Shown in pieces: positions 37,083 through 48,527 of a stretch of 64,000 nucleotides of DNA. The position numbers and the translations under genes were made by a program. Under the pieces are notes generated by a model. The model was not told the origin of the DNA, ran no database searches, and saw nothing but the letters and a program-made list of their open reading frames with translations. The stretch's first letter is position 1; each line of letters starts with the position of its first letter. This DNA comes from Plantactinospora soyae (lineage in GTDB: Bacteria > Actinomycetota > Actinomycetes > Mycobacteriales > Micromonosporaceae), in assembly GCF_014874095.1 (NCBI RefSeq), contig NZ_JADBEB010000001.1:8804001-8868000 (forward strand), read 5' to 3'.

Positions 37083-37127
37083 TCCTCCGAGGATCCCAAC
37101 AACTACCACCAGCACCAGGAGGCACCG

Positions 37128-38132
37128 TTGATCGGCTTGTGGGACACCACCGGTAACGAGGTGGTGAAGGCGCTGGCCGCCGAACGGCGCAGCGCGGGCG
37201 GGGTGGCCAGCGGAATGGCGCTCACCCTGATCGTGGTGGTCGACGAGGCGCATGTCCGGGAGGCCGAGGCGGCGGTGACCATCGCCTCGGCGGCGCACCC
37301 GTGCCGGATGGTGGTCGTCGTCCGCTCCGACATCGAACGTGACCGCAACCGGCTCGACGCCGAGATCGTGGTCGGCGGTCGACTCGGTCCGGGCGAGGCG
37401 GTGGTGACCCGGATGTTCGGCCGGCTCGCCCTGCACGCCGAGTCGGTGGTGATGCCGCTGCTGGTGCCGGACGTACCGGTGGTGACCTGGTGGCACAGCG
37501 CGCCACCGTCGGAGATCGCCAACGACTTCCTCGGGGTGGTGGCGGATCGCCGGATCACGGACAGCGCCCAGGCACCCGATCCGGTGGAGGCGCTGCGGCA
37601 GCGGGCCCGGGACTACGCCCCGGGGGACACCGATCTGGCCTGGACCCGGATCACGCCCTGGCGCACCCTGGTCGCCGGCGCCTTCGACACCACCGAGGGC
37701 AACCAGGTCACCTCGGCCACCGTGGTGGCGCCGCACACCGACCCGACCGCGGCGCTGATGATCGGTTGGCTGAAGGCCCGGCTGGGGCTCAATCCGCAGT
37801 GGCAGCACACCAGCGAGTTCCCCCGGATGCGTTCCGTCGAGCTGCGCTGTGCCAACGGCGACGAGATGGTGCTGAGCCGGGAGGACAGCCAGGCGACGTT
37901 CCGCCGCACTGGGCAGGCCGACCGGAAGTTGCCGCTGGTCCGCCGGCCACTCGGAGACGAGCTGGCCGAGGAGCTGCGCCGGCTGGACCCCGACCAGATC
38001 TACGCCGACGCGTTGGGCGCCGCCGCCGGGATCTCCGACCTGGACTCCCGGCCGTCCCAGCGGGTGCACATCTGGAAGGACCCGTCCAAGCAGCCGTCCA
38101 GCGCCGCCGCGCAGGGAGTGGCCACGGCGTGA
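37128..38132 (+). CDS. opcA: Glucose-6-phosphate dehydrogenase assembly protein OpcA
   Basis: A 334-residue OpcA, required for active G6PDH in actinobacteria and cyanobacteria. Family segments are MIGLWDTTGNEVVKALAAER at the start, PVVTWWHSAPP in the middle and TPWRTLVAGAFDT in the second half. No catalytic motif is known. The start codon is TTG 37128, supported by AGGAGG six bases upstream. It follows zwf and overlaps pgl (GTGA). Confidence 0.94.
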   Translation: MIGLWDTTGNEVVKALAAERRSAGGVASGMALTLIVVVDEAHVREAEAAVTIASAAHPCRMVVVVRSDIERDRNRLDAEIVVGGRLGPGEAVVTRMFGRLALHAESVVMPLLVPDVPVVTWWHSAPPSEIANDFLGVVADRRITDSAQAPDPVEALRQRARDYAPGDTDLAWTRITPWRTLVAGAFDTTEGNQVTSATVVAPHTDPTAALMIGWLKARLGLNPQWQHTSEFPRMRSVELRCANGDEMVLSREDSQATFRRTGQADRKLPLVRRPLGDELAEELRRLDPDQIYADALGAAAGISDLDSRPSQRVHIWKDPSKQPSSAAAQGVATA

Positions 38133-38893
38133 CCCACACGACTCTCGTGGTGCACGCCGACCCCGACCTCCTCGCCCAGGCCGTCGCCGCCCGACTGGTC
38201 GTCAAGGTGATCGACGCGCAGGCGGAGCGGGGCCAGGCGAGCATCGTGCTGACCGGCGGCCGGATCGCCGCGGCCGTCTACCGGGCGGTCCGGGACCTGC
38301 CGGCCCGGGACGCCGTCGACTGGTCCCGGGTCGACGTCTGGTGGGGCGACGAACGCTTCCTGCCGGCCGGGCATCCGGACAGGAACGAGACCCAGGCCCG
38401 CGCCGCCCTGCTCGATCATCTGCCGTTGAGCCCGGCGCGGGTGCATCCGATGCCACCCTCGGACGGGCCGGACGGCGCTGACCCGGAGGCCGCCGCCGCC
38501 CGGTACGCCGAGACCCTGGCCACGGCGGCACGGCCGGCGGCCCTGCCCCACTTCGACGTGCTGATGCTCGGGGTGGGTGAGGACGGCCACGTCGCCTCGA
38601 TCTTCCCGGAGCACCCGGTCGGCTACGAGACCCGCGCGGTGTCGGCGGTCCGGGGTAGCCCCAAGCCGCCGCCGGTCCGGACCACCCTGACCCGGTCGAC
38701 GATCAACAGCGCCGAGGAGGTGTGGTTGATCGCCGCCGGTGCCGACAAGTCGGCCGCCGTCCGGATGGCGCTGGCCGGTGCCGGGCCGGTGCAACTGCCG
38801 GCGGCCGGGGTCCACGGGGTGGGTGCCACCCGGTGGCTGTTGGACCGGGCCGCCGCGGCCGAGGTCGCGCCGACGTTCCGTAGCCTGCGCTGA
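38129..38893 (+). CDS. pgl: 6-phosphogluconolactonase
   Basis: A 254-residue lactonase that hydrolyses 6-phosphogluconolactone after Zwf. The family motifs are LTGGRIAAAVYRA, WWGDERFLPAGHPDRNE and MLGVGEDGHVASIFPEHP. The GTG start overlaps the opcA stop. It ends the pentose phosphate operon. The 108-base gap to the converging rbpA gene contains three related GTGACG-bearing segments. Confidence 0.94.
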   Translation: MTHTTLVVHADPDLLAQAVAARLVVKVIDAQAERGQASIVLTGGRIAAAVYRAVRDLPARDAVDWSRVDVWWGDERFLPAGHPDRNETQARAALLDHLPLSPARVHPMPPSDGPDGADPEAAAARYAETLATAARPAALPHFDVLMLGVGEDGHVASIFPEHPVGYETRAVSAVRGSPKPPPVRTTLTRSTINSAEEVWLIAAGADKSAAVRMALAGAGPVQLPAAGVHGVGATRWLLDRAAAAEVAPTFRSLR

Positions 38894-38929
38894 CCTACCG
38901 GCTCCCGGAAACGGCGCCTAAGCACGACC

Positions 38930-39001
38930 CCCGGCTCAGCGTGACGACGACCCGGCGCTCGGCTCGGTGTGACGGCCCAGCGCCCGGGTCGGCGTGACGG
39001 G
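38930..39001. repeat. Three degenerate GTGACG repeats between pgl and rbpA
   Basis: CGGCTCAGCGTGACGA, CGGCTCGGTGTGACGG and GGGTCGGCGTGACGGG follow each other at roughly 28-30 base intervals in the gap between two converging genes. They may fold as weak hairpins or reflect local duplication. No T-run is present. Confidence 0.5.
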
Positions 39002-39346
39002 TCAGCGCCGGCCGCGGCGCTGGCGCAACTCGGCCAGCGCCTCGGCGAGGATCGCCTCGGCGTCCGCCTCGCTCCGCCGCTCCTTCACGTAGGCCAGGTG
39101 CGACTTGTAGGGCTCGGCCCGCTGCCGCCCCGGCGGATTCTGCACGTCCTGCCCGGCCGGCTGCCCGCAGTGCGGGCAGTCCCAGGTGACCGGGGGCTCC
39201 GCCTCGGCCGCCAGCAGGATCTCCACCGTGTGCCCGTTGGCACACCAGTAGCTGACCGGGCGGCGGGGGGCGGGTTCACATCGTTCGGTCGGCCGGGCTG
39301 GCCCGGCACCAACTCGGCTGCCACGGATGGCACTGCCACTTGGCAC
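39002..39346 (-). CDS. rbpA: RNA polymerase-binding protein RbpA
   Basis: A 114-residue RbpA, an actinobacterial RNA polymerase and sigma-factor-binding activator. The N-terminal tail, the zinc-binding core (CEPAPRRPVSYWCANGHTVE to WDCPHCG) and the C-terminal sigma-interacting helix PYKSHLAYVKERRSEADAE are intact. It stabilises open promoter complexes with the principal sigma factor. GTG 39346 has GGAG about ten bases upstream. It is separated from secG by a strong terminator, so it has its own promoter in 39347-39431. Confidence 0.93.
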   Translation of the reverse strand: MPSGSAIRGSRVGAGPARPTERCEPAPRRPVSYWCANGHTVEILLAAEAEPPVTWDCPHCGQPAGQDVQNPPGRQRAEPYKSHLAYVKERRSEADAEAILAEALAELRQRRGRR

Positions 39347-39431
39347 GGCTGCTCGCTCCGTTCGTCAGAGGGGGTCCGCCACGACAACGGCGGTATGACG
39401 CGGTGGGCGTATGGCACGGTGCGGCGCAGAC

Positions 39432-39469
39432 AACTGCGCGCGGCCCACGTTAGCGGACCGCGCGCAGTT
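39432..39469 (-). terminator. Hairpin terminator after gap-pgk-tpiA-secG
   Basis: AACTGCGCGCGG (39432-39443) and CCGCGCGCAGTT (39458-39469) are perfect 12-base arms with a 14-base loop, 37 bases past the secG stop on the minus strand. It isolates the glycolytic operon from rbpA. Confidence 0.8.
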
Positions 39470-39505
39470 TGTACGCCCTGGGTCGGTTGGAAACGACCCA
39501 AATTG

Positions 39506-39760
39506 TCAGGTGGTCTCGGCGAGCCTCAGCCACAGGCCCAAGCCCACGATGCAGGCAAACCAGACAAGACTCACCAGAACGGTGTAACGGTCAAGATTCT
39601 TCTCGGCGACCGAGGAGCCGGCCAGGCTGGAGCTGACCCCTCCGCCGAACATGCTCGACATCCCGCCGCCCTTGCCCCGATGCAGCAGGATCAGCATGGT
39701 GAGCACCAGGCTCGTGATGACCAGCAACACGATCAACGTGTATGCGAACCAGATCGGCAT
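39506..39760 (-). CDS. secG: Preprotein translocase subunit SecG
   Basis: An 84-residue membrane protein with two helices (YTLIVLLVITSLVLTMLILL and VLVSLVWFACIVGLGLWL) joined by the conserved loop HRGKGGGMSSMFGGG. It is part of the SecYEG channel. In actinobacteria secG commonly follows tpiA, as here (51 bases). Confidence 0.93.
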   Translation of the reverse strand: MPIWFAYTLIVLLVITSLVLTMLILLHRGKGGGMSSMFGGGVSSSLAGSSVAEKNLDRYTVLVSLVWFACIVGLGLWLRLAETT

Positions 39761-39811
39761 GGTAGGGGTCAGTCCTCTCAGCTACGCGGGGCCCGTCAAG
39801 GATAGCGACCG

Positions 39812-40611
39812 TCAGCGCGCGATGTGCTCCGGGAACCGGCAGATCTGCACGAAGTCCTCGGCGTCCAGGCTAGCCCCGCCGACCAGCGCGCCATCCACGT
39901 CAGGCTGCGCCATGATAGCCGCGATGTTGGCCGCCTTCACCGACCCCCCGTAAAGTACCCGGACCTGGTCGGCCGTGGCCTGGCCGTGCAGCTCGGCGAT
40001 CCGCGCCCGAATCGCCCCGCAGACCTCCTGGGCGTTCTCCGGAGTGGCGGTCTTGCCGGTGCCGATCGCCCAGACCGGCTCGTAGGCGACGACCACCTTG
40101 AGCACCTGCTCGGCGGTCAGCCCGGCCAGCGCACCGTCGAGCTGGTCACGGGTGTACGCCACCTGCCCCTCGGCCTCGCGGATCTCCAGCCCCTCGCCGA
40201 CGCAGAGGATCGGGGTCAGCTCGTTCGCCAGCGCCGCCTTGACCTTGGTGTTGACCACGGCGTCGTCCTCGTGGTGGTACGCCCGCCGCTCGGAGTGGCC
40301 GACAACGACGTAGCCGCAGCCAAGCGCGGCCAGCATCGCCCCGGAGATCTCCCCGGTGTACGCCCCCGACTTGTGCGGCGACAGGTCCTGCGCGCCGTAC
40401 CCGATCAGCAGCTTGTCGCCGTCGACCAGGGTCTGCACGGTACGCAGGTCGGTGAAGGGCGGCAGTACCACCGTCTCGACGTCGGTCAACTGCTTCTCGT
40501 TGAGGCTCGCGGCGAGCTTCTGGATCAGCAGGTTGGCTTCCCTGTGATTCAGGTTCATCTTCCAGTTGCCGGCCATCAGGGGCCGGCGGGCGGGCGTGGT
40601 GGGGGTGGCCA

Positions 40612-40612
<1 letters not shown>
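39812..40612 (-). CDS. tpiA: Triosephosphate isomerase
   Basis: A 266-residue TIM-barrel enzyme. The catalytic Lys is in [10 protein letters not shown], His in [14 protein letters not shown] and Glu in [17 protein letters not shown]; the phosphate loop is YGGSVKAAN. It interconverts dihydroxyacetone phosphate and glyceraldehyde 3-phosphate. GTG 40612 overlaps the pgk stop by one base (TAGTG). The first 12 residues before MAGNWK could be dispensable, but coupling supports the longer start. Confidence 0.95.
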
Positions 40613-43013
<2,401 letters not shown>

Positions 43014-43135
43014 CTATCCGAGCGCGGGACGTCGCGCTGCGTCGGGGCATAATCCGACCCGTCCCCCGCGCGGACTCCGGTCAGATCCGGCTGACCTGGG
43101 GGTTGGATCGGACCGCCGGGGCGGGACGACGCCGG

Positions 43136-43225
43136 CCCGGGGTGGAAACGAGCCCCCCGGGGGCGGGAGCGGACCGGCCCGGAGGTGGAAACGGGCCCGG
43201 CGGTGGAAGTGGGCCGGTGACGGAC
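43136..43225. repeat. Degenerate ~22-bp tandem repeat in the 476-bp gap between gap and whiA
   Basis: Read on the minus strand, CGTTTCCACCTCCGGGCCGG, CGCTCCCGCCCCCGG..., CGTTTCCACCCCGGGCCGGC and CGTCCCGCCCCGGCGG follow at about 22-base steps. The core GTTTCC and period match the repeat at 11421-11550. The rest of 42813-43288 has no supportable gene; it holds the gap promoter and a hairpin after whiA. Confidence 0.6.
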
Positions 43226-43264
43226 GGCAAGATGCCCCTTCGGGCGAAGGTGGCCCGCCCGTCA
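43218..43264 (-). terminator. Imperfect hairpin, probable whiA terminator
   Basis: TGACGGACGG pairs with CCGCCCGTCA (one mismatch), with a second inner stem CCTTCG/CGAAGG. It begins 25 bases past the whiA stop. Confidence 0.5.
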
Positions 43265-43288
43265 TCGCGGCGGCCAGCGCCGACCGGC

Positions 43289-44269
43289 TCAGACCGCGAG
43301 CATGTCCGGGGTCACCGCCGCCTCGGTGTCCGGGATGCCGAGGTCGCGGGCCCGCTTGTCGGCAAGGGCCAGCAGCCGCCGGATCCGGCCGGCGATGGCG
43401 TCCTTGGTCAGCGGCGGATCGGCCAGGGCGCCCAACTCCTCAAGGGATGCCTGCCGGTGCTCCAGCCGCAGCCGGCCGGCCGAGGTGAGGTGGTTGGGGG
43501 CGTCCTCGGCCAGGATCTCCAGGGCCCGGGTCACCCGGGCGGCGGCGGCGACCGCGGCCCTGGCCGAACGGCGCAGGTTGGCGTCGTCGAAGTTGGCCAG
43601 CCGGTTGGCGGTGGCCCGCACCTCGCGGCGGACCCGGCGCTCCTCCCAGGACAGCACGCTGGAGTGCGCGCCGATCCGGGTCAGCAGCGCGGCGATCGCG
43701 TCGCCGTCCTTGACCACCACCCGGTCGACGCCACGGACCTCCCGGGCCTTCGCGGTGATGCCGATCCGCCGGGCGGCACCGACCAGGGCGAGCGCGGACT
43801 CCGGCCCCGGGCAGGTGATCTCCAGCGCGCAGGACCGGCCGGGCTCGGTCAGCGACCCGTGGGCCATGAACGCGCCCCGCCAGGCCGACACGGCGCAGCA
43901 GACGTTCGCCGCCACCACGTGCGGCGGCAGGCCACGCACCGGCCGGCCGCGCACGTCGAGCAGGCCGGTCTGCCGGGCCAGTGCCTCGCCGTCCTTGACC
44001 ACCCGGACGATGTAGTGGCTGCCCTTGCGCAGGCCGCCGGAGGCGAGTACGTGGATTTCGCTCGGATAGCCGTAGACCTCGGCGATCTCGCGGCGGAGCC
44101 GGCGGGCCACCGCTCCGGTGTCGAGTTCGGCCTCGACCACCACCCGTCCGGAGACGATGTGCAGTCCACCCGCGAAACGCAGCAGGGCGGCCATCTCCGC
44201 CCGCCGGCAGCAGGGTTTGGGCACGTCGACCCGGCTCAGCTCGTCCTTGACCGCAGCCGTCATCGCCAT
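43289..44269 (-). CDS. whiA: Sporulation/cell-division regulator WhiA
   Basis: A 326-residue WhiA, which combines a LAGLIDADG homing-endonuclease-like N-domain with a C-terminal helix-turn-helix. The start [25 protein letters not shown] and the HTH region [19 protein letters not shown] followed by [11 protein letters not shown] are typical. In Streptomyces it activates ftsZ and other sporulation genes with WhiB. ATG 44269 follows GAGG by ten bases. It closes rapZ-yvcK-whiA. Confidence 0.95.
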   Translation of the reverse strand: MAMTAAVKDELSRVDVPKPCCRRAEMAALLRFAGGLHIVSGRVVVEAELDTGAVARRLRREIAEVYGYPSEIHVLASGGLRKGSHYIVRVVKDGEALARQTGLLDVRGRPVRGLPPHVVAANVCCAVSAWRGAFMAHGSLTEPGRSCALEITCPGPESALALVGAARRIGITAKAREVRGVDRVVVKDGDAIAALLTRIGAHSSVLSWEERRVRREVRATANRLANFDDANLRRSARAAVAAAARVTRALEILAEDAPNHLTSAGRLRLEHRQASLEELGALADPPLTKDAIAGRIRRLLALADKRARDLGIPDTEAAVTPDMLAV

Positions 44270-44341
44270 CTTGTCGTCACCTCGTGAGCCGATTCCGGCG
44301 GGTGCCGGTGATTTCGTACGTGCTTCGTGATTCGTACGTGC

Positions 44342-45307
44342 TTAACGATCGGCGCCCAGGAGAGGCACCAGCGCGGCTCCCAGCGCTGCCGGATCGTGCT
44401 GGGGACCACCGTCCGGTACGGCCACCGGGGCGAGCACGAGCCGCGCACCCAGCGATTCTGCCGCACGATGCACCGGCTCGGGGTCACCCACCGCCTTTCC
44501 GTCCGCGACCACCGCGTCGACCTTGAGTTCCGGCAGGTACCAGCCGAGTGCCGCCAGGTGGTCGGCGAGCGACAGGTCGAGGGTCTCCGCCTCGTTGGCG
44601 AGGTTGAGCGTGACCAGCCGTCGGGCCGGGCTGGCGACGATGGCGGCGGCCAGATCCGGTACCAGCAGGTGCGGGATCACGCTGGTGTACCAACTGCCGG
44701 GGCCGAAGATCAGCCAGTCGGCGTCCCGCACCGCCGCGAGCGCCTCCGGGCAGGCGGCCGGGCCCTGCGGGGTGAGGCGCACCGACTCGACCCGGCCGTC
44801 GGTGACCGCGACCGCGTGCTGTCCGCGTACGGTCAGCACCGCACCGGGCCGGCGCGGGTCGGCGCCGCGTACCCGGGCCTCGATCCCCACCGGATGGCAG
44901 GACATCGGCAGCACCCGGCCGACTGCTCCGAGCATTCCCGCGGCGTGGTCCAGCGCGGCCACCGGGTCGTCGAGCAGCTCCATCAGCCCACACAGTACGA
45001 GGTTGCCGACGGCGTGCCCGGCCAGCGGATCACGCCCCGCGCCGCCGCTGTCGAACCGGTGCTGGAACAGGTCGGCGCTGCGCCGCGTGGCGGGCCGGTC
45101 CGCCGCCAGCGCGGCGAGTGCCTGCCGCAGGTCACCCGGCGGCAGGGCGCCGCGGTCGGCACGGAGCCGCCCGCTGGAGCCGCCGTCGTCGCCCACGGTC
45201 ACCACGGCGGTGATGTTCAGGTCCAGGTCGGGGGCGCAGTGCCGCAGCGCCCGCAGCGACGCCGCCAGGCCGTGTCCGCCGCCGAACGCGACGACTCGCA
45301 TTCTCAC
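44342..45307 (-). CDS. yvcK: YvcK/GlmR family UDP-GlcNAc-binding protein
   Basis: A 321-residue CofD-like protein. VVAFGGGHGLAASLRALR and VTVGDDGGSSGRLRAD are the nucleotide-sugar-binding loops; GHAVGNLVLCGL and IFGPGSWYTSVIPHLLVP are conserved further on. YvcK proteins bind UDP-GlcNAc and steer carbon between glycolysis and cell-wall precursors. The GTG start overlaps the rapZ stop. A 13-base direct repeat (TTCGTACGTGCTT, twice) lies in the 72-base gap before it ends at whiA. Confidence 0.93.
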   Translation of the reverse strand: MRMRVVAFGGGHGLAASLRALRHCAPDLDLNITAVVTVGDDGGSSGRLRADRGALPPGDLRQALAALAADRPATRRSADLFQHRFDSGGAGRDPLAGHAVGNLVLCGLMELLDDPVAALDHAAGMLGAVGRVLPMSCHPVGIEARVRGADPRRPGAVLTVRGQHAVAVTDGRVESVRLTPQGPAACPEALAAVRDADWLIFGPGSWYTSVIPHLLVPDLAAAIVASPARRLVTLNLANEAETLDLSLADHLAALGWYLPELKVDAVVADGKAVGDPEPVHRAAESLGARLVLAPVAVPDGGPQHDPAALGAALVPLLGADR

Positions 45308-46281
45308 TCGCGCCCCAGGTCGCGGTGCTGCGCGTTGGCGGCGAGCCGGGCCTGCCGGAGTCGGGAGGCGAGTTCCTCGGCGATCGCCACGCTACGGTGC
45401 TTGCCGCCGGTGCAGCCGACGGCCACCGTCAGGTAGCGCTTCCCCTCGCGCTCGAAACCGGGCGCCGTCGCGTTGATCAACCGGGCGTACGTCTCGACGA
45501 AGGTCACCGCGCCACGCTGCCCGAGTACGTACCGGCTGACGTCCTCGTCCCGACCGGTGTGCTCGCGCAGCTCCGTCACCCAGTACGGGTTGGGTAGGAA
45601 CCTGGCGTCGAGCACGAAGTCGGCGTCCGGCGGCAGGCCGTACTTGAAGCCGAAGGAGAGCACCGTGACCCGCAGCCGACGGGCGTCCTCGCCGCCGAAC
45701 AACTCCTCCACCCGGCGCCGGAGCTGGTTCACGTTGAGGTGGCTGGTGTCGATGATCACGTCGGCCAGGTCGCGGGCCTCTTCGAGCAGCCCCCGCTCGA
45801 CCGCGATGCCGTCGGCGAGCCGACCGTCCCCCTGGAGCGGATGCGAGCGCCGGACGCTCTCGAAGCGCCGGATCAGTACCTCGTCGTCGGCGTCCACGAA
45901 GACCACCCGGGGCTGGAAGCCACGCTCCTTGAGTGCCCGGATCGCCCCGGCGAGGTCGGTGGAGAAGGCCCGGCTGCGCACGTCGAGCACCATCGCGGTC
46001 TTCCGGGCCGCCCCGCCGGCCTGGAATGCCAGTTCGGCCATGTCGATCATGAGCGCCTGGGGCAGGTTGTCGACGACGTAGAAGCCGACGTTCTCCAGCG
46101 CCCGGGCGACGGTGCTGCGACCGCCGCCGGAGACCCCGGTCACCACGACCAGGGCCGTGTCGGACCGGGTCGGGTCCGCCTCGGATCGGACCTGCACCGG
46201 TCGTACCCCCTCCGGTCCCGGCTCCGCCTCGGGCTTCTCGCCCGTCGGCGAGCCGTCGGTCGCCACCCGCGTTTCGCTCAT
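45304..46281 (-). CDS. rapZ: RapZ family nucleotide-binding protein
   Basis: A 325-residue P-loop protein. Walker A reads VTGVSGGGRST, with FYVVDNLPQALM, VFVDADDEVLIRRFESVRRSHP and the C-terminal VAVGCTGGKHRSVAIAEELA all matching RapZ/YvcJ. E. coli RapZ controls GlmS through RNase E; the actinobacterial target is unknown. The first ~40 residues are an acidic, Pro-rich extension. ATG 46281 has GGGTGGAG close upstream. It leads the yvcK-whiA operon; uvrC, its usual neighbour, is 7 kb away. Confidence 0.92.
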   Translation of the reverse strand: MSETRVATDGSPTGEKPEAEPGPEGVRPVQVRSEADPTRSDTALVVVTGVSGGGRSTVARALENVGFYVVDNLPQALMIDMAELAFQAGGAARKTAMVLDVRSRAFSTDLAGAIRALKERGFQPRVVFVDADDEVLIRRFESVRRSHPLQGDGRLADGIAVERGLLEEARDLADVIIDTSHLNVNQLRRRVEELFGGEDARRLRVTVLSFGFKYGLPPDADFVLDARFLPNPYWVTELREHTGRDEDVSRYVLGQRGAVTFVETYARLINATAPGFEREGKRYLTVAVGCTGGKHRSVAIAEELASRLRQARLAANAQHRDLGRE

Positions 46282-46438
46282 GCTCCACCCCCAGCCGTGC
46301 ACGCCTGCCGGATCGACGGTACGCGCCGATGGGCACGTTCCCGAGCGGTCGACCATCCGGCGAGGTTGGAGACGTAATCTACCCGGCCGTCGCAATCCGG
46401 CCGGCCGCCGGGGCCGCGCGGTCCGGCGTCCAAACTTG

Positions 46439-46470
46439 CTAAAGAGGTCTCTAGAAAGATATCTTTAGAA
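46439..46470. promoter_or_regulatory. Overlapping palindromic operator abutting the ArsR-like gene
   Basis: CTAAAGA (46439-46445) and TCTTTAG (46462-46468) form an inverted repeat, and AAAGATATCTTT (46455-46466) is a perfect 12-base palindrome inside it. Two 18-base versions of AAAGA-N2-TCT-N-TAGAA overlap at a 14-base offset. The block is AT-rich in a GC-rich genome and ends one base before the regulator ATG, leaving no room for a ribosome binding site. Confidence 0.7.
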
Positions 46471-46471
46471 T

Positions 46472-47209
46472 ATGATGAAGCCCGAGATTCGGCTGACCGA
46501 TCCGCGTGCTCTCCGGGGGTTCGCGCACCCGCTGCGGATGACGCTGGTCGGGCTGCTCCGCCGGGAGGGCCCGATGACGGCGACCCAGGCCGCCGAGCGC
46601 CTCGACGAGAGCGTCCCGAACTGCTCCTACCACCTGCGCCAGCTCGCCAGGTACGGCCTCGCCGAGCGGGCCGAGGGCGCCGACGCGCGGGAACGGCCAT
46701 GGCGGGCCACCGCGAGCTCCACCACCTGGGACGACCTCTCCGACGACCCGGCGGTACGCGCGGCGGCCAACGAACTGAACGCGAGCATCCTGGAGCACTA
46801 CTTCATCCGGGCCCGGGCACACCTGGCGGAGCGCGCCTTCGAACCGGTCGACTGGCGGGCCGTGCTCGGCTTCGGCGACGCGCTGGTGCACGTGACGGCG
46901 GCGGAGCTGGCCGACCTGAACGGCCGGATCGAAGCCCTGCTCGCCGAGTACGACGAGCGCCTGCACGACCCGTCGACCCGGCCCGCCGACTCCCGGCCGG
47001 TCGGCGTCATCCAACTGCTCGTGCCCACCGGACCCCCGCCGGGGACCGAACCCGCGTCGCCGGCCACGACCCCCGCCCCGGACGCCGACGCCGACGCGGA
47101 CACCGCCCTCGACGCCGACGCCGACGCCGACGACGATGCGGATGCGGATGCGGATGCGGACGACGACGCCGACTCGGGGCCGGGCTCAGCGACGGAGCCG
47201 GGTCGGTGA
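46472..47209 (+). CDS. ArsR-like winged-helix transcriptional regulator with acidic tail
   Basis: A 245-residue regulator. Residues ~10-85 form a winged helix (LRGFAHPLRMTLVGLLRREG, TATQAAERLDESVPNCSYHL, RQLARYGLAERAEG). The middle is helical and may sense a ligand. The C-terminal ~60 residues are low-complexity, mainly alternating Asp and Ala (DADADADDDADADADADDD), encoded by near-repeats of GACGCC and GATGCG. It is coupled (GTGA) to an MFS exporter, so it probably represses its own exporter operon through the palindromes just upstream. Start ATG 46472 or 46475. Confidence 0.83.
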   Translation: MMKPEIRLTDPRALRGFAHPLRMTLVGLLRREGPMTATQAAERLDESVPNCSYHLRQLARYGLAERAEGADARERPWRATASSTTWDDLSDDPAVRAAANELNASILEHYFIRARAHLAERAFEPVDWRAVLGFGDALVHVTAAELADLNGRIEALLAEYDERLHDPSTRPADSRPVGVIQLLVPTGPPPGTEPASPATTPAPDADADADTALDADADADDDADADADADDDADSGPGSATEPGR

Positions 47210-48498
47210 CCGGCACGCTCACCCCGCCGGAGGCTCCGGTCCGGCGTACCCGGCGCTGGTTTCCCGTACTGCTCCGGCAGGCGCCGTTCCGGCGGTACTG
47301 GTCGGCACAGACCGTGTCGATGTTCGGCGACCAGATCTCGCTGCTCGCCCTGCCCCTGCTGGCGGTCCTCGGCACCGGAGCCGGCCCCGCCGAGATGGGC
47401 TACCTGACCGCCGCCGCGCTGATTCCGAACCTGCTCTTCTCACTGGTCGTCGGCGCCTGGATGGACCGCTACCCGCACAAGCGCCGGATGATGGTGCTCG
47501 CCGACCTCGGCCGGGCGCTGCTGCTCGCCGCCGTACCGCTGGCGTACCTCTTCGGCGTACTCAGCCTCGGCCAGCTCTACGTCGTGGCGTTCCTGACCGG
47601 CACCCTCGCGATGCTGTTCGAGGTCGCGCACGGCAGCCTGTTCGTGTCGCTGGTGCCCCGGAAGGACTACGTCGACGCCAACGCGCTGATCAACGGCAGC
47701 CGGGCGATGTCGTACGTGGCGGGGCCGAGCGTCGGCGGCGTACTCGTCCAGGTGCTCACCGCACCGGTCGCACTGGTCGCCGACGCGGTGTCGTACCTGG
47801 TCTCGGCGGCGTTCCTGAGCAGGATCCGACCGACGGAACCGCCGCCGGCCGAGGGTACGGGCCTCGGCATCGGCCAGGGACTGCGGTTCATCGTCCGCTC
47901 CCCGATCCTGCGTACGACGCTGCTCAGCACCACCACGCTGAACCTCTTCAACTACATGTTCGCCGCCCTCTTCGTGCTCTACGTCAGCACCGAACTGCAC
48001 ATCTCACCCGGCCTGCTGGGCCTGGTGATCGGGGTGGGCTCGGTGGGCGCACTGCTCGGCGCCGCGATCACCAGTCGACTCGTCCGGCGGTACGGGATCG
48101 GCCCGACGATCGTGTCGAGCTTCATCCTGTTCCCCGCTCCCCTGGTGCTGGTGCCGCTCGCCGACGGCCCGACACCGCTGATCCTGGGTGCCCTGGTCGT
48201 CTCGGAGTTCCTCGCCGGGTTCGGCGTGATGATGATGGACATCACCGTCGGCTCGCTGCAGACCGCCGCCATCCCGGAGACCATGCTCGCCCGGGTCACC
48301 GGCGCGAAGCGCACCGTCAACTACGGCATCCGACCGGTGGGCGCCCTGCTGGGCGGCACGCTGGGCGCCTGGATCGGGGTACGTCCGACGCTCTGGGTCG
48401 CCACGGTCGGTGCGCTCGCCGGGTTGCTCTGGTTGCTTCCCTCACCGATCCCCAAGCTGCGCGACCTGCCGGAGCCGGACGGGTCCACGCTGACCTGA
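47206..48498 (+). CDS. MFS transporter (drug:H+ antiporter-like)
   Basis: A 430-residue membrane protein with about 12 helices. WSAQTVSMFGDQISLLALPL in helix 1 and the loop motif GAWMDRYPHKRRMM (G-x3-D-R-x2-R-R) are typical of the DHA3/enterobactin exporter group. It probably exports a toxic compound under control of the coupled regulator. The GTG start overlaps the regulator stop. The substrate is unknown. Confidence 0.88.
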   Translation: MTGTLTPPEAPVRRTRRWFPVLLRQAPFRRYWSAQTVSMFGDQISLLALPLLAVLGTGAGPAEMGYLTAAALIPNLLFSLVVGAWMDRYPHKRRMMVLADLGRALLLAAVPLAYLFGVLSLGQLYVVAFLTGTLAMLFEVAHGSLFVSLVPRKDYVDANALINGSRAMSYVAGPSVGGVLVQVLTAPVALVADAVSYLVSAAFLSRIRPTEPPPAEGTGLGIGQGLRFIVRSPILRTTLLSTTTLNLFNYMFAALFVLYVSTELHISPGLLGLVIGVGSVGALLGAAITSRLVRRYGIGPTIVSSFILFPAPLVLVPLADGPTPLILGALVVSEFLAGFGVMMMDITVGSLQTAAIPETMLARVTGAKRTVNYGIRPVGALLGGTLGAWIGVRPTLWVATVGALAGLLWLLPSPIPKLRDLPEPDGSTLT

Positions 48499-48527
48499 CA
48501 TCCGTCGATATCCTGCCGGTAGACGCG

